Shown one piece after another: positions 56,363 to 64,000 of a stretch of 64,000 nt of DNA; the stretch's first letter is position 1; each line of letters starts with the position of its first letter. The stretch covers positions 79,597 to 143,596 of the forward strand of contig JAIYDN010000096.1 of assembly GCA_027487485.1 (NCBI GenBank), given 5' to 3'. The position numbers and the translations under genes are program-made. The notes beneath the pieces were generated by a model that saw only the letters and a list, made by a program, of their open reading frames with translations, searched no databases and had not been told where the DNA came from. This stretch comes from Planctomycetaceae bacterium (lineage in GTDB: Bacteria; Planctomycetota; Planctomycetia; Pirellulales; Pirellulaceae).

Positions 56363-57526
56363 ATGCTTCGTTATTGGACCGCTGGAGAATCGCACGGAAA
56401 AGCCCTGCTGGCCATGATCGACGGTTTTCCGGCAGGATTGCTGATCGATGAAGGTAAAATCAATCATGAGCTGCGGCTCCGTCAAGGAGGCTACGGGCGA
56501 GGTGGACGCCAAAAGCTCGAACAGGATACCGTAGATATTCTCACGGGGGTCTGGCAATCCAAAAGCATCGGTTCGCCGATCACGCTCCAAGTCGCCAACA
56601 ACGACTACAAGCTAGAACGCCTTAAGGAACTCGAACGACCGCGCCCCGGCCACGCGGATCTGACGGGTGCCATCAAATACCTCGGATCCATTCGCGGAGT
56701 GCTCGAACGATCCAGCGCCCGAGAAACCGCCGCTCGCGTTGCCGCCGGCGCCCTGGCTCGGCAAATGCTGTCCCAGTTCGGAATCGAGACCATCGGCTAC
56801 GTTCTTGAACTTGGGGAAATGCCAATCGGACGAGCAGATTCGCTGAGCCAGTCCATTGATACACTTCGTCCCATCCGCGAATCTAGCAGCATCTACTCGG
56901 TCGACCCGTCGCGCGACCAAGAAGCTCAAGACTACATCGATCGTATGGCGGACGAAGGGGACACCTTGGGAGGAATCATCGAAGTCCGTGTCGACGGGCT
57001 CCCTTTCGGACTGGGGACTCACGCTCAGTGGGATCGCAAGCTCGATGGCAAACTTGCTCAAGCGGTCATGGCAGTACAGGCTATCAAGGGAGTCGAAATT
57101 GGAATGGGCTTTGAAGCTGCCCGCACCCGAGGCTCCAAAGTGCACGACCCCATTCACTACGATGCATCGCAAAGCCACACGCACAACCTAGGTTATGTTC
57201 GCCCGAGCAACAATGCTGGTGGGCTCGAAGGGGGAATGACCAACGGACAATCGCTGATTCTAAGAGCCGCCAAGAAACCAATCAGTACCCTACGCAAACC
57301 GCTCGATTCAATCCGCATGGAAGACAAACAAGCTCATCGTGCAAGCTACGAACGCAGCGATGTATGCGCCATTTCGGCCGCCGCAATCATCGTCGAACAC
57401 ATTGTCGCTTTTGAAATCGCATCCGCATTCGTCGAAAAATTCGGCGGTGACAGCATCGCTGAAATGAAGGCACGTTACGAACTGTTTCAGAACATGGCCC
57501 GAAACCATCCCAGCCCTACCGAGTGA
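56363..57526 (+). CDS. aroC: Chorismate synthase
   Basis: Last step of the shikimate pathway: EPSP to chorismate, requiring reduced FMN. 387 residues; the N-terminal signature YWTAGESHGKALLAMIDGFPAG, then RPGHADLTGAIKYL, RSSARETAARVAAGALA, and the C-terminal signature region (GGLEGGMTNGQ, RKPLDSI, HRASYERSDVCAI) are all present. Start ATG 56363. Its product feeds the MqnA step encoded at 3 kb as well as aromatic amino acids. Confidence 0.97.
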   Translation: MLRYWTAGESHGKALLAMIDGFPAGLLIDEGKINHELRLRQGGYGRGGRQKLEQDTVDILTGVWQSKSIGSPITLQVANNDYKLERLKELERPRPGHADLTGAIKYLGSIRGVLERSSARETAARVAAGALARQMLSQFGIETIGYVLELGEMPIGRADSLSQSIDTLRPIRESSSIYSVDPSRDQEAQDYIDRMADEGDTLGGIIEVRVDGLPFGLGTHAQWDRKLDGKLAQAVMAVQAIKGVEIGMGFEAARTRGSKVHDPIHYDASQSHTHNLGYVRPSNNAGGLEGGMTNGQSLILRAAKKPISTLRKPLDSIRMEDKQAHRASYERSDVCAISAAAIIVEHIVAFEIASAFVEKFGGDSIAEMKARYELFQNMARNHPSPTE

Positions 57527-57543
57527 TTTGATGGCTAGTCTTT

Positions 57544-57918
57544 TCAGCCCACAAACAGGTCTCGTAAATCCAACTTTGCATTGGGCTGAACCATAGGTTG
57601 AAGCGACTCACCCAGGCTGTGGACGCTGCGGTGCTGGTAATCTCCCTGGCTAGGCTGGCGATGAAGATGAATGCACTGAGATTGCGTCTCAGGCCAATCC
57701 ATGCCTGTTTGCGAGGTCAACAATGTTTGCACTGGATCTGCACGTCGTACGGACCAATTGGTCAAATAAGTGATCAAGTCGTCATGAATAGGTCCTGCTG
57801 GACTCTTTTCAATCAACTCTCCTCGAATCAGTTCGATCTTTCGCTCTAGGCGATCAAACGCTCCAACCTGGATCAGCGAATCGTATTCTGCAAGTGTCAA
57901 ACGCAATGCTGTTGCCAA
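57544..57918 (-). pseudogene. Uma2-family endonuclease remnant with internal deletion
   Basis: The first 75 residues (TALRLTLAEYDSLIQVGAFDRLE, KIELIRGELIEKSPAGPIH) match the N-terminus of Uma2-type PD-(D/E)xK proteins. The frame then jumps directly to the family's C-terminal tail (HRQPSQGDYQHRSVHSLGE, AKLDLRDLFVG), so roughly 70 central residues including the catalytic acidic/Lys core are gone. The start codon is TTG where family members begin MATA with ATG. The reading frame is intact across the junction, which indicates an in-frame deletion. A functional protein is unlikely. Confidence 0.75.
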
Positions 57919-58038
57919 TTCTTGCGTTCCTTTCCAAAGTGAATTGGATTGGATTTGAGTATCGCAGAATCAAATTGGCTTTTAATGCATGCACTAAAAG
58001 CCTTTGGATAATCAGCAAAAACAGAATTACTTTGGCGG

Positions 58039-59358
58039 CTAACCACCGATGCAATAGAGCTTTTTGTTCGACCGAATCAAAAGCTGACCGTCGCTAACAG
58101 CACCTGTCGCATTGAACGGCCCCTCGTCATTCGCAAACGTATTGCTCGACAATACTTCATAACTGCTGCTTGCGTTCCAAACTTGAGTCTCACCGTTTCG
58201 TAGCGTCAAGTAAATCTTGTTGCCAATATTGAGAGCCGATGGATAGTTGGCAGCGGGCCTTCCGCCTGCTTGAGCTGTTTCAGTTGTTTGAACCAAACGA
58301 GTCTTAAAAATCTCTTCACCCGTTTTGCAGTCAGCACAAATCGCTAAGCCCGAGGCGGACCAATACAATTTTCCGTTCGCGACCACAGGAGTTCCAATGC
58401 CCGATCGAAGAGGCTTTTCCCAAACAATGTTCGTCTTGCTTACATCGCCCGTACCACCGCAACGAACTGCGATCGCGGCCCCTTGCCGACCACCCATCAG
58501 AAACACGACACCGTCGTGATGAACCACGCTTGCGCAGACCGTTTCCTTCAGCGGGGAATCGCAACGCCACAGCTCGGCTCCCGTCGTGGGATTCATCGCA
58601 AAAATTTTCCCAGGAGAAGCACATACCATTTCATCGCGACCGTTCACATTGACAATGAGTGGGGTTGCCCAAGAATTCGTCAGCTTCTCATCATTGACTC
58701 GCCAAACCTCCTTGCCCGTTTTCTTTTCCACAGCAACCATCGCGTGACCGGTGATTCCAGCATTCACAATGACCAAGTCCTTATAGAGCACTGGACTGGT
58801 TCCATCACCCCATTTTGCCGGATCCGAGTTCTGGCCCAGATCTACATGCCAAACTTTGGCACCCTTCATGTCGAAGGCAATCAGACCGGACTTGCCGCAC
58901 ATGACATAGACCATGTCGCCATCGGATGTGGGAGTACTGCTTGCAAAGCCATGCTCCGCGATAAAGCCCTTGTACGGATCTTCATCGACCGTGGAAGGTA
59001 TCGCAGTCGTCCATTCTGTTTTTCCAGACTTGCGATCGACACACAACAAATGTCGAACCAGATCCGATGGCTTGCCTGGCGACTCTGCATTCACACCATA
59101 ACCGGTATAGCATGTCAAAAAGATTTTATCGCCAACAATAATCGGGCAAGAGCTACCTGGTCCAGGCAGATCAACCGACCATTGAATATTCTTTTCTTCG
59201 TTCCATACCGTTGGCACATTTTCGTTGGAGCTCACTCCCGATCCGTCCGAACCGCGAAACCGAGTCCAATCTTCTGCCACACTTAGCGACAGGCTGTTCG
59301 ACAACACAGTACCAAAAAGGGCCAAAAACGCGATTCTGTTGAGCGGCGTAAACTTCAT
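58039..59358 (-). CDS. Exported PQQ-binding-like beta-propeller protein
   Basis: 439 residues. Signal peptide (RIAFLALFGTVLSNSLSLSVAE), then DWTRFRGSDGSGVSS, the classic opening of this planctomycete protein family, and a run of propeller blades (IQWSVDLPGPGSSCPIIVGDKIFLTCY, LVIVNAGITGHAMVAVEKKTGKEVWR). Such proteins resemble quinoprotein dehydrogenases but usually lack enzymatic proof and may be structural. Immediately downstream of the double AhpD-like gene on the same strand (66 bp), so probably in the same operon. Confidence 0.9.
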   Translation of the reverse strand: MKFTPLNRIAFLALFGTVLSNSLSLSVAEDWTRFRGSDGSGVSSNENVPTVWNEEKNIQWSVDLPGPGSSCPIIVGDKIFLTCYTGYGVNAESPGKPSDLVRHLLCVDRKSGKTEWTTAIPSTVDEDPYKGFIAEHGFASSTPTSDGDMVYVMCGKSGLIAFDMKGAKVWHVDLGQNSDPAKWGDGTSPVLYKDLVIVNAGITGHAMVAVEKKTGKEVWRVNDEKLTNSWATPLIVNVNGRDEMVCASPGKIFAMNPTTGAELWRCDSPLKETVCASVVHHDGVVFLMGGRQGAAIAVRCGGTGDVSKTNIVWEKPLRSGIGTPVVANGKLYWSASGLAICADCKTGEEIFKTRLVQTTETAQAGGRPAANYPSALNIGNKIYLTLRNGETQVWNASSSYEVLSSNTFANDEGPFNATGAVSDGQLLIRSNKKLYCIGG

Positions 59359-59424
59359 AGATCACCTTACGTTGGAAGCGGAAGAACCGAAGGAATGCCC
59401 CAAATCTTATCAGACTTGTGACCC

Positions 59425-60879
59425 TTAGTCTAACGGCAACCCAACTGCTTCGGTAAGTCGATTGAAGGACGCACGGGATGTCGTAAAGCTGACCACCTGC
59501 ACAACATCTCTTGGACCTGCAAGCTCAACGGCCTTCTTGACCTCGCCGCCGGACAATACAACCGGAGCGTTCCCTAAGTTCTTCGCCAACCGAAAAAACG
59601 CCTGCTCTTGAGCTGAAAACTCCAACCAATCACCATCCAACGCGTAAATTTGCTTCTCGGTTTGGCCGAGCTTTTGCAGTTGATCACGCGCTCTTCCCAA
59701 TGCATACCACGCTCGATCCTGACGAGCCAAAATCCACGAAAGCTGTGCCTTCAACAAGGGGCTAATATCCCCTTTTTGCTCGGCCGCCATCACCCCGTCC
59801 ATTCGCATCGCACCGGCCTTCGGGAACCTGGCCAAAAGCCGAACCCAATTTGGTAGATTGGAACCAAGCTCGTTGGTGGCCGGAAGATTGGTTCGTGTCT
59901 GAGCATCATCCATCAACGCAATTCTTGCGACCCGCGTTTTGCACTCCAACAGCTTCTTTTCAACGTAGTCGATTGGTTCCAAGGGTGGCCGACGACTGAT
60001 GGTTGCACAAGTGTTTACGGAGTCGGACGATTCGGATAGCGACACAATCTTGCTAACCGACTCCCGAAAGGCTTCTGAGGTCGGAGTCTTGTACGACCCC
60101 TTAGGTAGGTTGGCAATTTGTTCAGCATTCAGAGCAGAACCCGATATCATGCTCGCCATTCGCGAGTAACCACCTTCGTCTTTTCGCTGCGGAACGCCAA
60201 TCGCATCTTTCCACCGATTGATCGCATTGTTTCCGCACATGGACAAGATCATTTCAAGAATCTGATTCTCTGTGTAATGCTCCTTTAGCTTGGAGATGTC
60301 TTGATCCTCCAACAAATGAGGTTCCAGCGAGAACTTTCTTGCAAATGCAAAGGCCGTTTTGGAGGCTTCATCAAAACCCGACCAATCGCCATCCAAGGAT
60401 GCAATTTGATCCTCCGAACGCCCCAGGCCCAACAATTTGCTCTCTTGATGCCCGATGCAATACTGGCAATTGTTGACCCGCGAAACAATCCAAAACAGTT
60501 CCACTTTGAATGCATTATCTAACGTGAACAACGGATCTTGCTCTCGCGACATCCCAGCGGGAGCTTGGCCAGGAACCGCAGTTACTGGCGGCCGAACAAT
60601 CTCGATACCGTTGAGATAGTTGTATTTGACACGACTTTCGTAGCTTTCGGCTTGATCACCTAAGGCAACTCGTTCTGCTTCGCTCAAGTCCGGAAGCGGA
60701 ATGCGTGGTGAACGCACTTTCACGTCCTCCAGCAAACGCTTTAGCTCTGGACGCGTTAACGGAGTCGGACGAATGCCTTCAGCTTGTTCGCCCTGTGAAC
60801 CTTCCTGCCCATGGGATAAACCATTCATCGAAAGGGAGATTACTGCCAATGCAAACCACCGGTAACGCATAAAAATCAT
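59425..60879 (-). CDS. Exported protein with two AhpD-like (CMD) domains
   Basis: 484 residues with an N-terminal signal (RWFALAVISLSMNGLSHG). Two related halves: the first (about 85-255) has the redox motif NCQYCIGHQ, LGLGRSEDQIASLDGDW and a helix ending AINRWKDAIGVP; the second (about 330-484) repeats LDGDWLEFSAQEQAFFRLAKN and ends FNRLTEAVGLP but reads RAWYALGRA in place of CxxC. So only the first half retains the AhpD/carboxymuconolactone-decarboxylase-type thiols. Start ATG 60879, or ATG 60870. A peroxide-handling role is inference. Confidence 0.83.
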   Translation of the reverse strand: MIFMRYRWFALAVISLSMNGLSHGQEGSQGEQAEGIRPTPLTRPELKRLLEDVKVRSPRIPLPDLSEAERVALGDQAESYESRVKYNYLNGIEIVRPPVTAVPGQAPAGMSREQDPLFTLDNAFKVELFWIVSRVNNCQYCIGHQESKLLGLGRSEDQIASLDGDWSGFDEASKTAFAFARKFSLEPHLLEDQDISKLKEHYTENQILEMILSMCGNNAINRWKDAIGVPQRKDEGGYSRMASMISGSALNAEQIANLPKGSYKTPTSEAFRESVSKIVSLSESSDSVNTCATISRRPPLEPIDYVEKKLLECKTRVARIALMDDAQTRTNLPATNELGSNLPNWVRLLARFPKAGAMRMDGVMAAEQKGDISPLLKAQLSWILARQDRAWYALGRARDQLQKLGQTEKQIYALDGDWLEFSAQEQAFFRLAKNLGNAPVVLSGGEVKKAVELAGPRDVVQVVSFTTSRASFNRLTEAVGLPLD

Positions 60880-60934
60880 TGCCTTATTGTGTGTGACGGA
60901 AACCTAAGTTCGCAGACCGGATCGTTCGTGCCGA

Positions 60935-61336
60935 TCAGCTCTCTTCGCGGAAAAAGGTCAGCGCTGGAGCGGTCGTGACCAAATAATAGAATGTACGCTC
61001 GGACGCTTTTCCGTCTTTGCTCAAATATTTCAAAGTGATTTGAAAACGAACGTTGGATCCAAACATCTTCCCTTCGTCTAGGAACGTAAAGCTCTGAAGC
61101 TTTGCCCCTTTTTTCCAAATGTCCTCCGATATAAAAATCGGTGGACTCTCCGTTGCGAACTTGGACATGTCCTCACCTGACTGCCACTTTTCAAGCAGTC
61201 GCTGAGCCAAGCCCTTCGCCTCCTGAATATCCGACAATGGAATTCGAGCTGGCCCACATCCCATGACGCAGCTTAACACCAACACCAGGAACAAAGCTAC
61301 GTTCGTCCCTGGCTTTAAGGAATGAAGGTATCGCAT
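60935..61336 (-). CDS. Lipoprotein of unknown function
   Basis: 133 residues. Hydrophobic signal LFLVLVLSCVMGC with lipobox VMGC. The mature part begins GPARIPLSDIQEAKGLAQ and has an alpha/beta pattern of about 100 residues. ATG 61336 shares a base with the DUF1559 stop codon (TAATG on the minus strand), repeating the pseudopilin-lipoprotein pairing seen at 29.3-30.8 kb, although the lipoproteins themselves are not similar. Confidence 0.8.
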   Translation of the reverse strand: MRYLHSLKPGTNVALFLVLVLSCVMGCGPARIPLSDIQEAKGLAQRLLEKWQSGEDMSKFATESPPIFISEDIWKKGAKLQSFTFLDEGKMFGSNVRFQITLKYLSKDGKASERTFYYLVTTAPALTFFREES

Positions 61337-62313
61337 TACTCGATTCCACTTGCAATCGTTTCGCCTTCATTTCGTGACCCGAGGGCTCGCCAAGCAGCGA
61401 GCTCAATCGTGTTAGCAATGAAGGAAACCGAACCATCGCAACGAGCCACTTGAACTCCACCGGTATGGTAGCTCTTCGCAGTCGTTGAAATTCGTTGAGG
61501 TGGAAACATGCACGATCGGCTTTGTGGTGGTGCAGCATGGAAGTAATTAGTTGTGGTGTGGCCACCTGTTAGCCATGGTCCTCCGACATTGCTGTTCCCT
61601 TGCTTCGAAAGGTCAGCAACATTCACTGCCGCACAGTCTCGGATTGCTTCGTCTGCATTAGCAGGAAATGTCCCTGGTCGGAACGTGTCGGTAATACTGG
61701 ACACAGCATTGCTGAAGTCCCCTTTGCCATGTTCACTAAATGCAGCCGTGTTCGACAGACCATCGGTAATTGAACTGATCGGTAAAAACAGCCCAGGAAC
61801 CATCGGCCCGTTAGGGGCAGGAAACCCAAAGTTGGGGTCGCCCGCTACCGTGGACGGCATCGAGTTCGCAATTCCAGACCCTTGATTGGTTCGATAGTTT
61901 GTGCCTGCCCAGCCAACAATCGGAATGATTGATACAGGATCCGATGGACAATTGAAGGTTGCGATGTTGACCCCCAATGCAGCGGTGTTGTTCGCATGGG
62001 TCGAAACGACATTGAAGTCGATTAACGCGTATGCCGCGTTTTGCTCCATGTAAGGTAGCAAGGCAGCATGAGCTGACATGCTCGCACCTGGCGTTCTACC
62101 CGCAGGGAGTCGCTTGTTCGCGGACTCGTAGTTATGAAAAGCCAATCCAAATTGCTTCAAGTTATTGCCGCATTGCATGCGACGGGCAGCCTCGCGCGCT
62201 GCTTGCACCGCAGGCAACAACAACCCCACCAAAATGCCGATAATTGCAATAACCACAAGAAGCTCCACCAAAGTAAAGCCTTTTCGAGATCGATCAACTG
62301 AATAAAGAGCCAT
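61336..62313 (-). CDS. DUF1559 protein with prepilin-type N-terminus
   Basis: 325 residues. [12 protein letters not shown] precedes [18 protein letters not shown] and [17 protein letters not shown]. The body contains [17 protein letters not shown] and ends with [19 protein letters not shown] and the [18 protein letters not shown] tail of the family. First gene of an operon with the following lipoprotein (1-bp overlap), and possibly the AhpD-like and PQQ-propeller genes further downstream. Confidence 0.93.
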   Translation of the reverse strand: MALYSVDRSRKGFTLVELLVVIAIIGILVGLLLPAVQAAREAARRMQCGNNLKQFGLAFHNYESANKRLPAGRTPGASMSAHAALLPYMEQNAAYALIDFNVVSTHANNTAALGVNIATFNCPSDPVSIIPIVGWAGTNYRTNQGSGIANSMPSTVAGDPNFGFPAPNGPMVPGLFLPISSITDGLSNTAAFSEHGKGDFSNAVSSITDTFRPGTFPANADEAIRDCAAVNVADLSKQGNSNVGGPWLTGGHTTTNYFHAAPPQSRSCMFPPQRISTTAKSYHTGGVQVARCDGSVSFIANTIELAAWRALGSRNEGETIASGIE

Positions 62314-62726
62314 GATATAAATCCGTTTCTGAAAAGAATTGCGTTGAGATAAGCGATATCAATGAGAACATAAAACAGCGAGTGTCTGCACAGCAAACCC
62401 TGACCGCTCTCAAGACGACTTGCCTAGGAAGAACGGCCGATTGGGCATGCTGATTCAAAGCGCAAACCGATTACTCGAGGTAATCCATCCGAAATCATTT
62501 GTAAGCTCGGATGCAACACTACGCGGTGCCTAGCACAGGACCGCGCAGTTAAACGCAAATTTAGAGAGAGAAGGCACAAGAAATTCGGCAGAGACACGCG
62601 GTAAAGGTCCCGCAACCACCACTAATTATTACAGCGAGAATTGATTGCAATGCTGCACATTCGCGAGGTACTACGAATGCACCGGAAGAAATCACATCTC
62701 GATGAAGCCAAACTATCCTAAATAAA
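62314..62726. other. Intergenic region, 413 bp
   Basis: The stretch upstream of the third DUF1559 gene should hold its promoter. No ORF with coding character and no stable long hairpin were recognised. Confidence 0.5.
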
Positions 62727-63161
62727 TTAGGAAGCTAGGATCGGCGGAGGTGTCATCACCTCAAGAGAAGCCGACAGCGGCAATCGATCATTTGTCCATG
62801 CCAAGGTAGAGGCGGAAGCTAGATTAAGATCCACTGCGTCAATCGGAAGGCTAACTGGCTGGCGACGCAAAACAACCGTCCGTGCAGGATCTACCGGAGG
62901 ATTCTCCGGTGCGGATCGGCAATTACCACCACTGCACTTGGAAGTCGGAATTCCTTCACGGCTGGAATCTTCAGACACGCCAGAGAAGTCGCTAGGAAAA
63001 TTCAGGTCGTTTTCATGAGCCCCTGAACCGAGAACGCCGGAGGAAAAGCGAAGCAAACCATTATGGTGGAGGTAATCACCGCACCCACCAAACACTTGCC
63101 CGGCATGCGTCCCAAAAACGAAAAACAGCAAGCACTGCAAAAAACATGCAGTCTTTACCAT
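62727..63161 (-). CDS. Small exported protein with cysteine motif
   Basis: 144 residues from ATG 63161 (an upstream ATG at 63188 adds nine). A signal segment (TACFLQCLLFFVFGTHAGQ) is followed by a GGCGDYLHHN motif and a CSGGNCRSAPENPP pair of Cys residues. From memory, short secreted planctomycete proteins of this form recur; I know of no function. It is monocistronic and borders the repeat region. Confidence 0.6.
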   Translation of the reverse strand: MVKTACFLQCLLFFVFGTHAGQVFGGCGDYLHHNGLLRFSSGVLGSGAHENDLNFPSDFSGVSEDSSREGIPTSKCSGGNCRSAPENPPVDPARTVVLRRQPVSLPIDAVDLNLASASTLAWTNDRLPLSASLEVMTPPPILAS

Positions 63162-63487
63162 GGATCGGATTGGAAGGGGAGCAGACATCAGATCGGTTTT
63201 CGTCCGTAAATCCGTTAAGAATTAGCGATTGACTCTCAACTATATCGGTTTCGACACCGCTAATCAACACCCAAGGCAAGAAAAATACATTTTCGATCGA
63301 AAATGTGGACGTTCATGTCGGCCGTACCAAGCGATAACGCAGTTACGGCAGCCCCCCCGTTTAAATCCATTAGCCCCACGGAACGAATCCAACCTGTGTA
63401 GCTCGCCGTGCCGTTATTGCGCCCAAAGCTGATTGTTACGGTCAACCCGCCATCGTGCTATTAATTGGTAGGCCAATCAGAAAGGGC

Positions 63488-63507
63488 CGGTGGGTGGCAC
63501 CGTTCGG
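63488..63507. repeat. Dispersed 20-bp repeat, second copy
   Basis: Identical to 43205-43224. A truncated copy (17 bases) is at 63889-63905. Confidence 0.85.
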
Positions 63508-63526
63508 GCACTGAAAAATGACGGGC

Positions 63527-63630
63527 GACAAATGGTTGGCAAAAGAATGGTCCTGCAATTTTTCGACCCACATTTTTCGACAGACACTTTCCTAGAAGAG
63601 AAAAGGAGCGGAACCAATGGTGTAGGTGCT
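63527..63630. repeat. Direct repeat, copy 1
   Basis: A segment of about 100 bp that recurs 177-181 bp downstream. It contains a 32-bp block (63559-63590; core TTTCGACCCACATTTTTCGA) identical to 63740-63771, preceded by a gggcgacaaatggttggc-like start and followed by GAGAAAAGGAGCGGAACCAATG. Confidence 0.8.
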
Positions 63631-63703
63631 TTGCACCTGGCTGAACAGTGGGTGGCAACGATTAGAGCGGTGATACCGATTAAAGCGGCGGTCGAAAAAT
63701 GAG

Positions 63704-63806
63704 GGGCGAAAAATAGTTAGCGGAAGAAAGGTTCTAAACTTTTTCGACCCACATTTTTCGACAGACACTTTTCGAGAAGAGATAAGGGGGCCGAACCAAT
63801 GCGTGG
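63704..63806. repeat. Direct repeat, copy 2
   Basis: The diverged second copy: start gggcgaaaaatagttagc, the same 32-bp block at 63740-63771, then gagataagggggccgaaccaatg. Identity outside the block is roughly 80% by eye. Confidence 0.8.
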
Positions 63807-63840
63807 AGGTACGTAGCGCAACATGCCTTAAAACTGCGGT

Positions 63841-63900
63841 GAGACACTCGGTGGGTGGGTGAGACACTCGGTGGGTGGCACAGACACTCGGTGGGTGGCA
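63841..63900. repeat. Three tandem copies of a 20-bp unit
   Basis: Units at 63841-63860, 63861-63880 and 63881-63900, based on GAGACACTCGGTGGGTGGCA with one to two differences. The last runs into the truncated dispersed repeat CGGTGGGTGGCACCGTT. Confidence 0.85.
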
Positions 63901-63909
63901 CCGTTTGAA

Positions 63910-64000
63910 GCAGGCGGTAAGCAGGCGGTAAGCAGGCGGTAAGCAGGCGGTAAGCAGGCGGTAAGCAGGCGGTAAGCAGGCGGTAAGCAGGCGGTAAGCA
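63910..64000. repeat. 11-bp tandem array, at least eight copies
   Basis: GCAGGCGGTAA is repeated eight times exactly (63910-63997), and a ninth copy begins at 63998. The array continues beyond the window, so its full length is unknown. There are no spacers, so it is not a CRISPR. Confidence 0.95.

Larger units (their letters stand above)
63189..64000. other. Non-coding, repeat-rich end of the window
   Basis: 812 bp without a convincing gene. ORFs such as 63260-63445 (minus) are short and unsupported. The right two-thirds consist of direct repeats, short tandem units and an 11-bp array, detailed separately. Confidence 0.6.

Noticed and set aside
63260..63445. 61-codon minus-strand frame with a FGRNNGTASYTGW segment
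   Set aside because: It looks slightly protein-like but has no start signal, no recognised family, and sits in repeat-rich DNA.
63910..64000. Tandem repeats considered as a CRISPR array
   Set aside because: Units are 11 bp with no spacers between them and no cas genes nearby.

Overview
The window reads as chromosomal DNA of a planctomycete, probably of the Pirellulaceae (Rhodopirellula/Blastopirellula-like). The evidence is three DUF1559 pseudopilin-like proteins with near-identical N-terminal prepilin helices, a protein with an SLA1-homology (SHD1) domain, a PQQ-type beta-propeller secreted protein, a Uma2-family remnant, futalosine-pathway menaquinone genes, many small lineage-specific exported proteins and lipoproteins, and GC content near 50%. 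No rRNA, tRNA, CRISPR array or prophage was seen. The lineage is inference from gene content, not from a marker-gene tree.

Layout. 0-5.3 kb: the end of an amidase gene, leucyl aminopeptidase, mqnA-mqnC and a secreted purple-acid-phosphatase-like enzyme. 5.5-13.3 kb: a chemosensory cluster, all on the minus strand (cheA, cheW, a soluble triple-PAS chemoreceptor, a CheY-like regulator, cheR, cheB), broken by a 390-bp patch of nested repeats. Divergent from it at 13.8 kb is a MerR-type regulator built like the B12 photoreceptor CarH, with the Wx9EH motif intact but the cobalt-ligand His replaced by Asn. 14.6-25 kb: dapA, a PIN toxin-antitoxin pair, a fused ABC-2 permease with a polytopic membrane protein, a two-domain fasciclin protein, a short-chain dehydrogenase, a DUF2721 protein and a YgiQ-type radical SAM protein. 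25-36 kb: gap with promoter and terminator, a peptidoglycan amidase, a PI-PLC-like secreted enzyme, a pseudopilin/lipoprotein operon, a YebC-family protein with a membrane protein, and a large dynamin-like GTPase.

36.2-38.9 kb is an accessory island: a RAYT (REP-associated IS200-like) transposase preceded by three GTAG-headed imperfect palindromes, a 20-bp tandem duplication and a lone exported protein. 39-46.8 kb: a histone-deacetylase-like hydrolase, a Gfo/Idh/MocA oxidoreductase, cysS with an unusual insertion, and a GT61 glycosyltransferase followed by two very small genes, a 108-residue planctomycete protein and a thioredoxin-like lipoprotein, several joined by TAATG overlaps. 47-54.9 kb: a second soluble PAS chemoreceptor, a pseudopilin, guaB, the SHD1 protein, a Ser/Thr kinase and a PAS-LuxR regulator. 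55-63.2 kb: an orphan eboE, aroC, a decayed Uma2 gene, the PQQ-propeller protein, a double AhpD-like protein, and another pseudopilin with lipoprotein. 63.2-64 kb is a repeat-rich stretch with an 11-bp tandem array running off the end of the window.

The most coherent system is the chemosensory cluster with its divergent CarH-like regulator. A palindrome with a CarH-type half-site lies between them, which suggests, by inference only, light- or cobalamin-linked or derived-ligand control of a sensory pathway. The second theme is repeat biology: at least four repeat families, one of which seems to supply a transcription terminator and another of which lies in the 5' end of a glycosyltransferase ORF.
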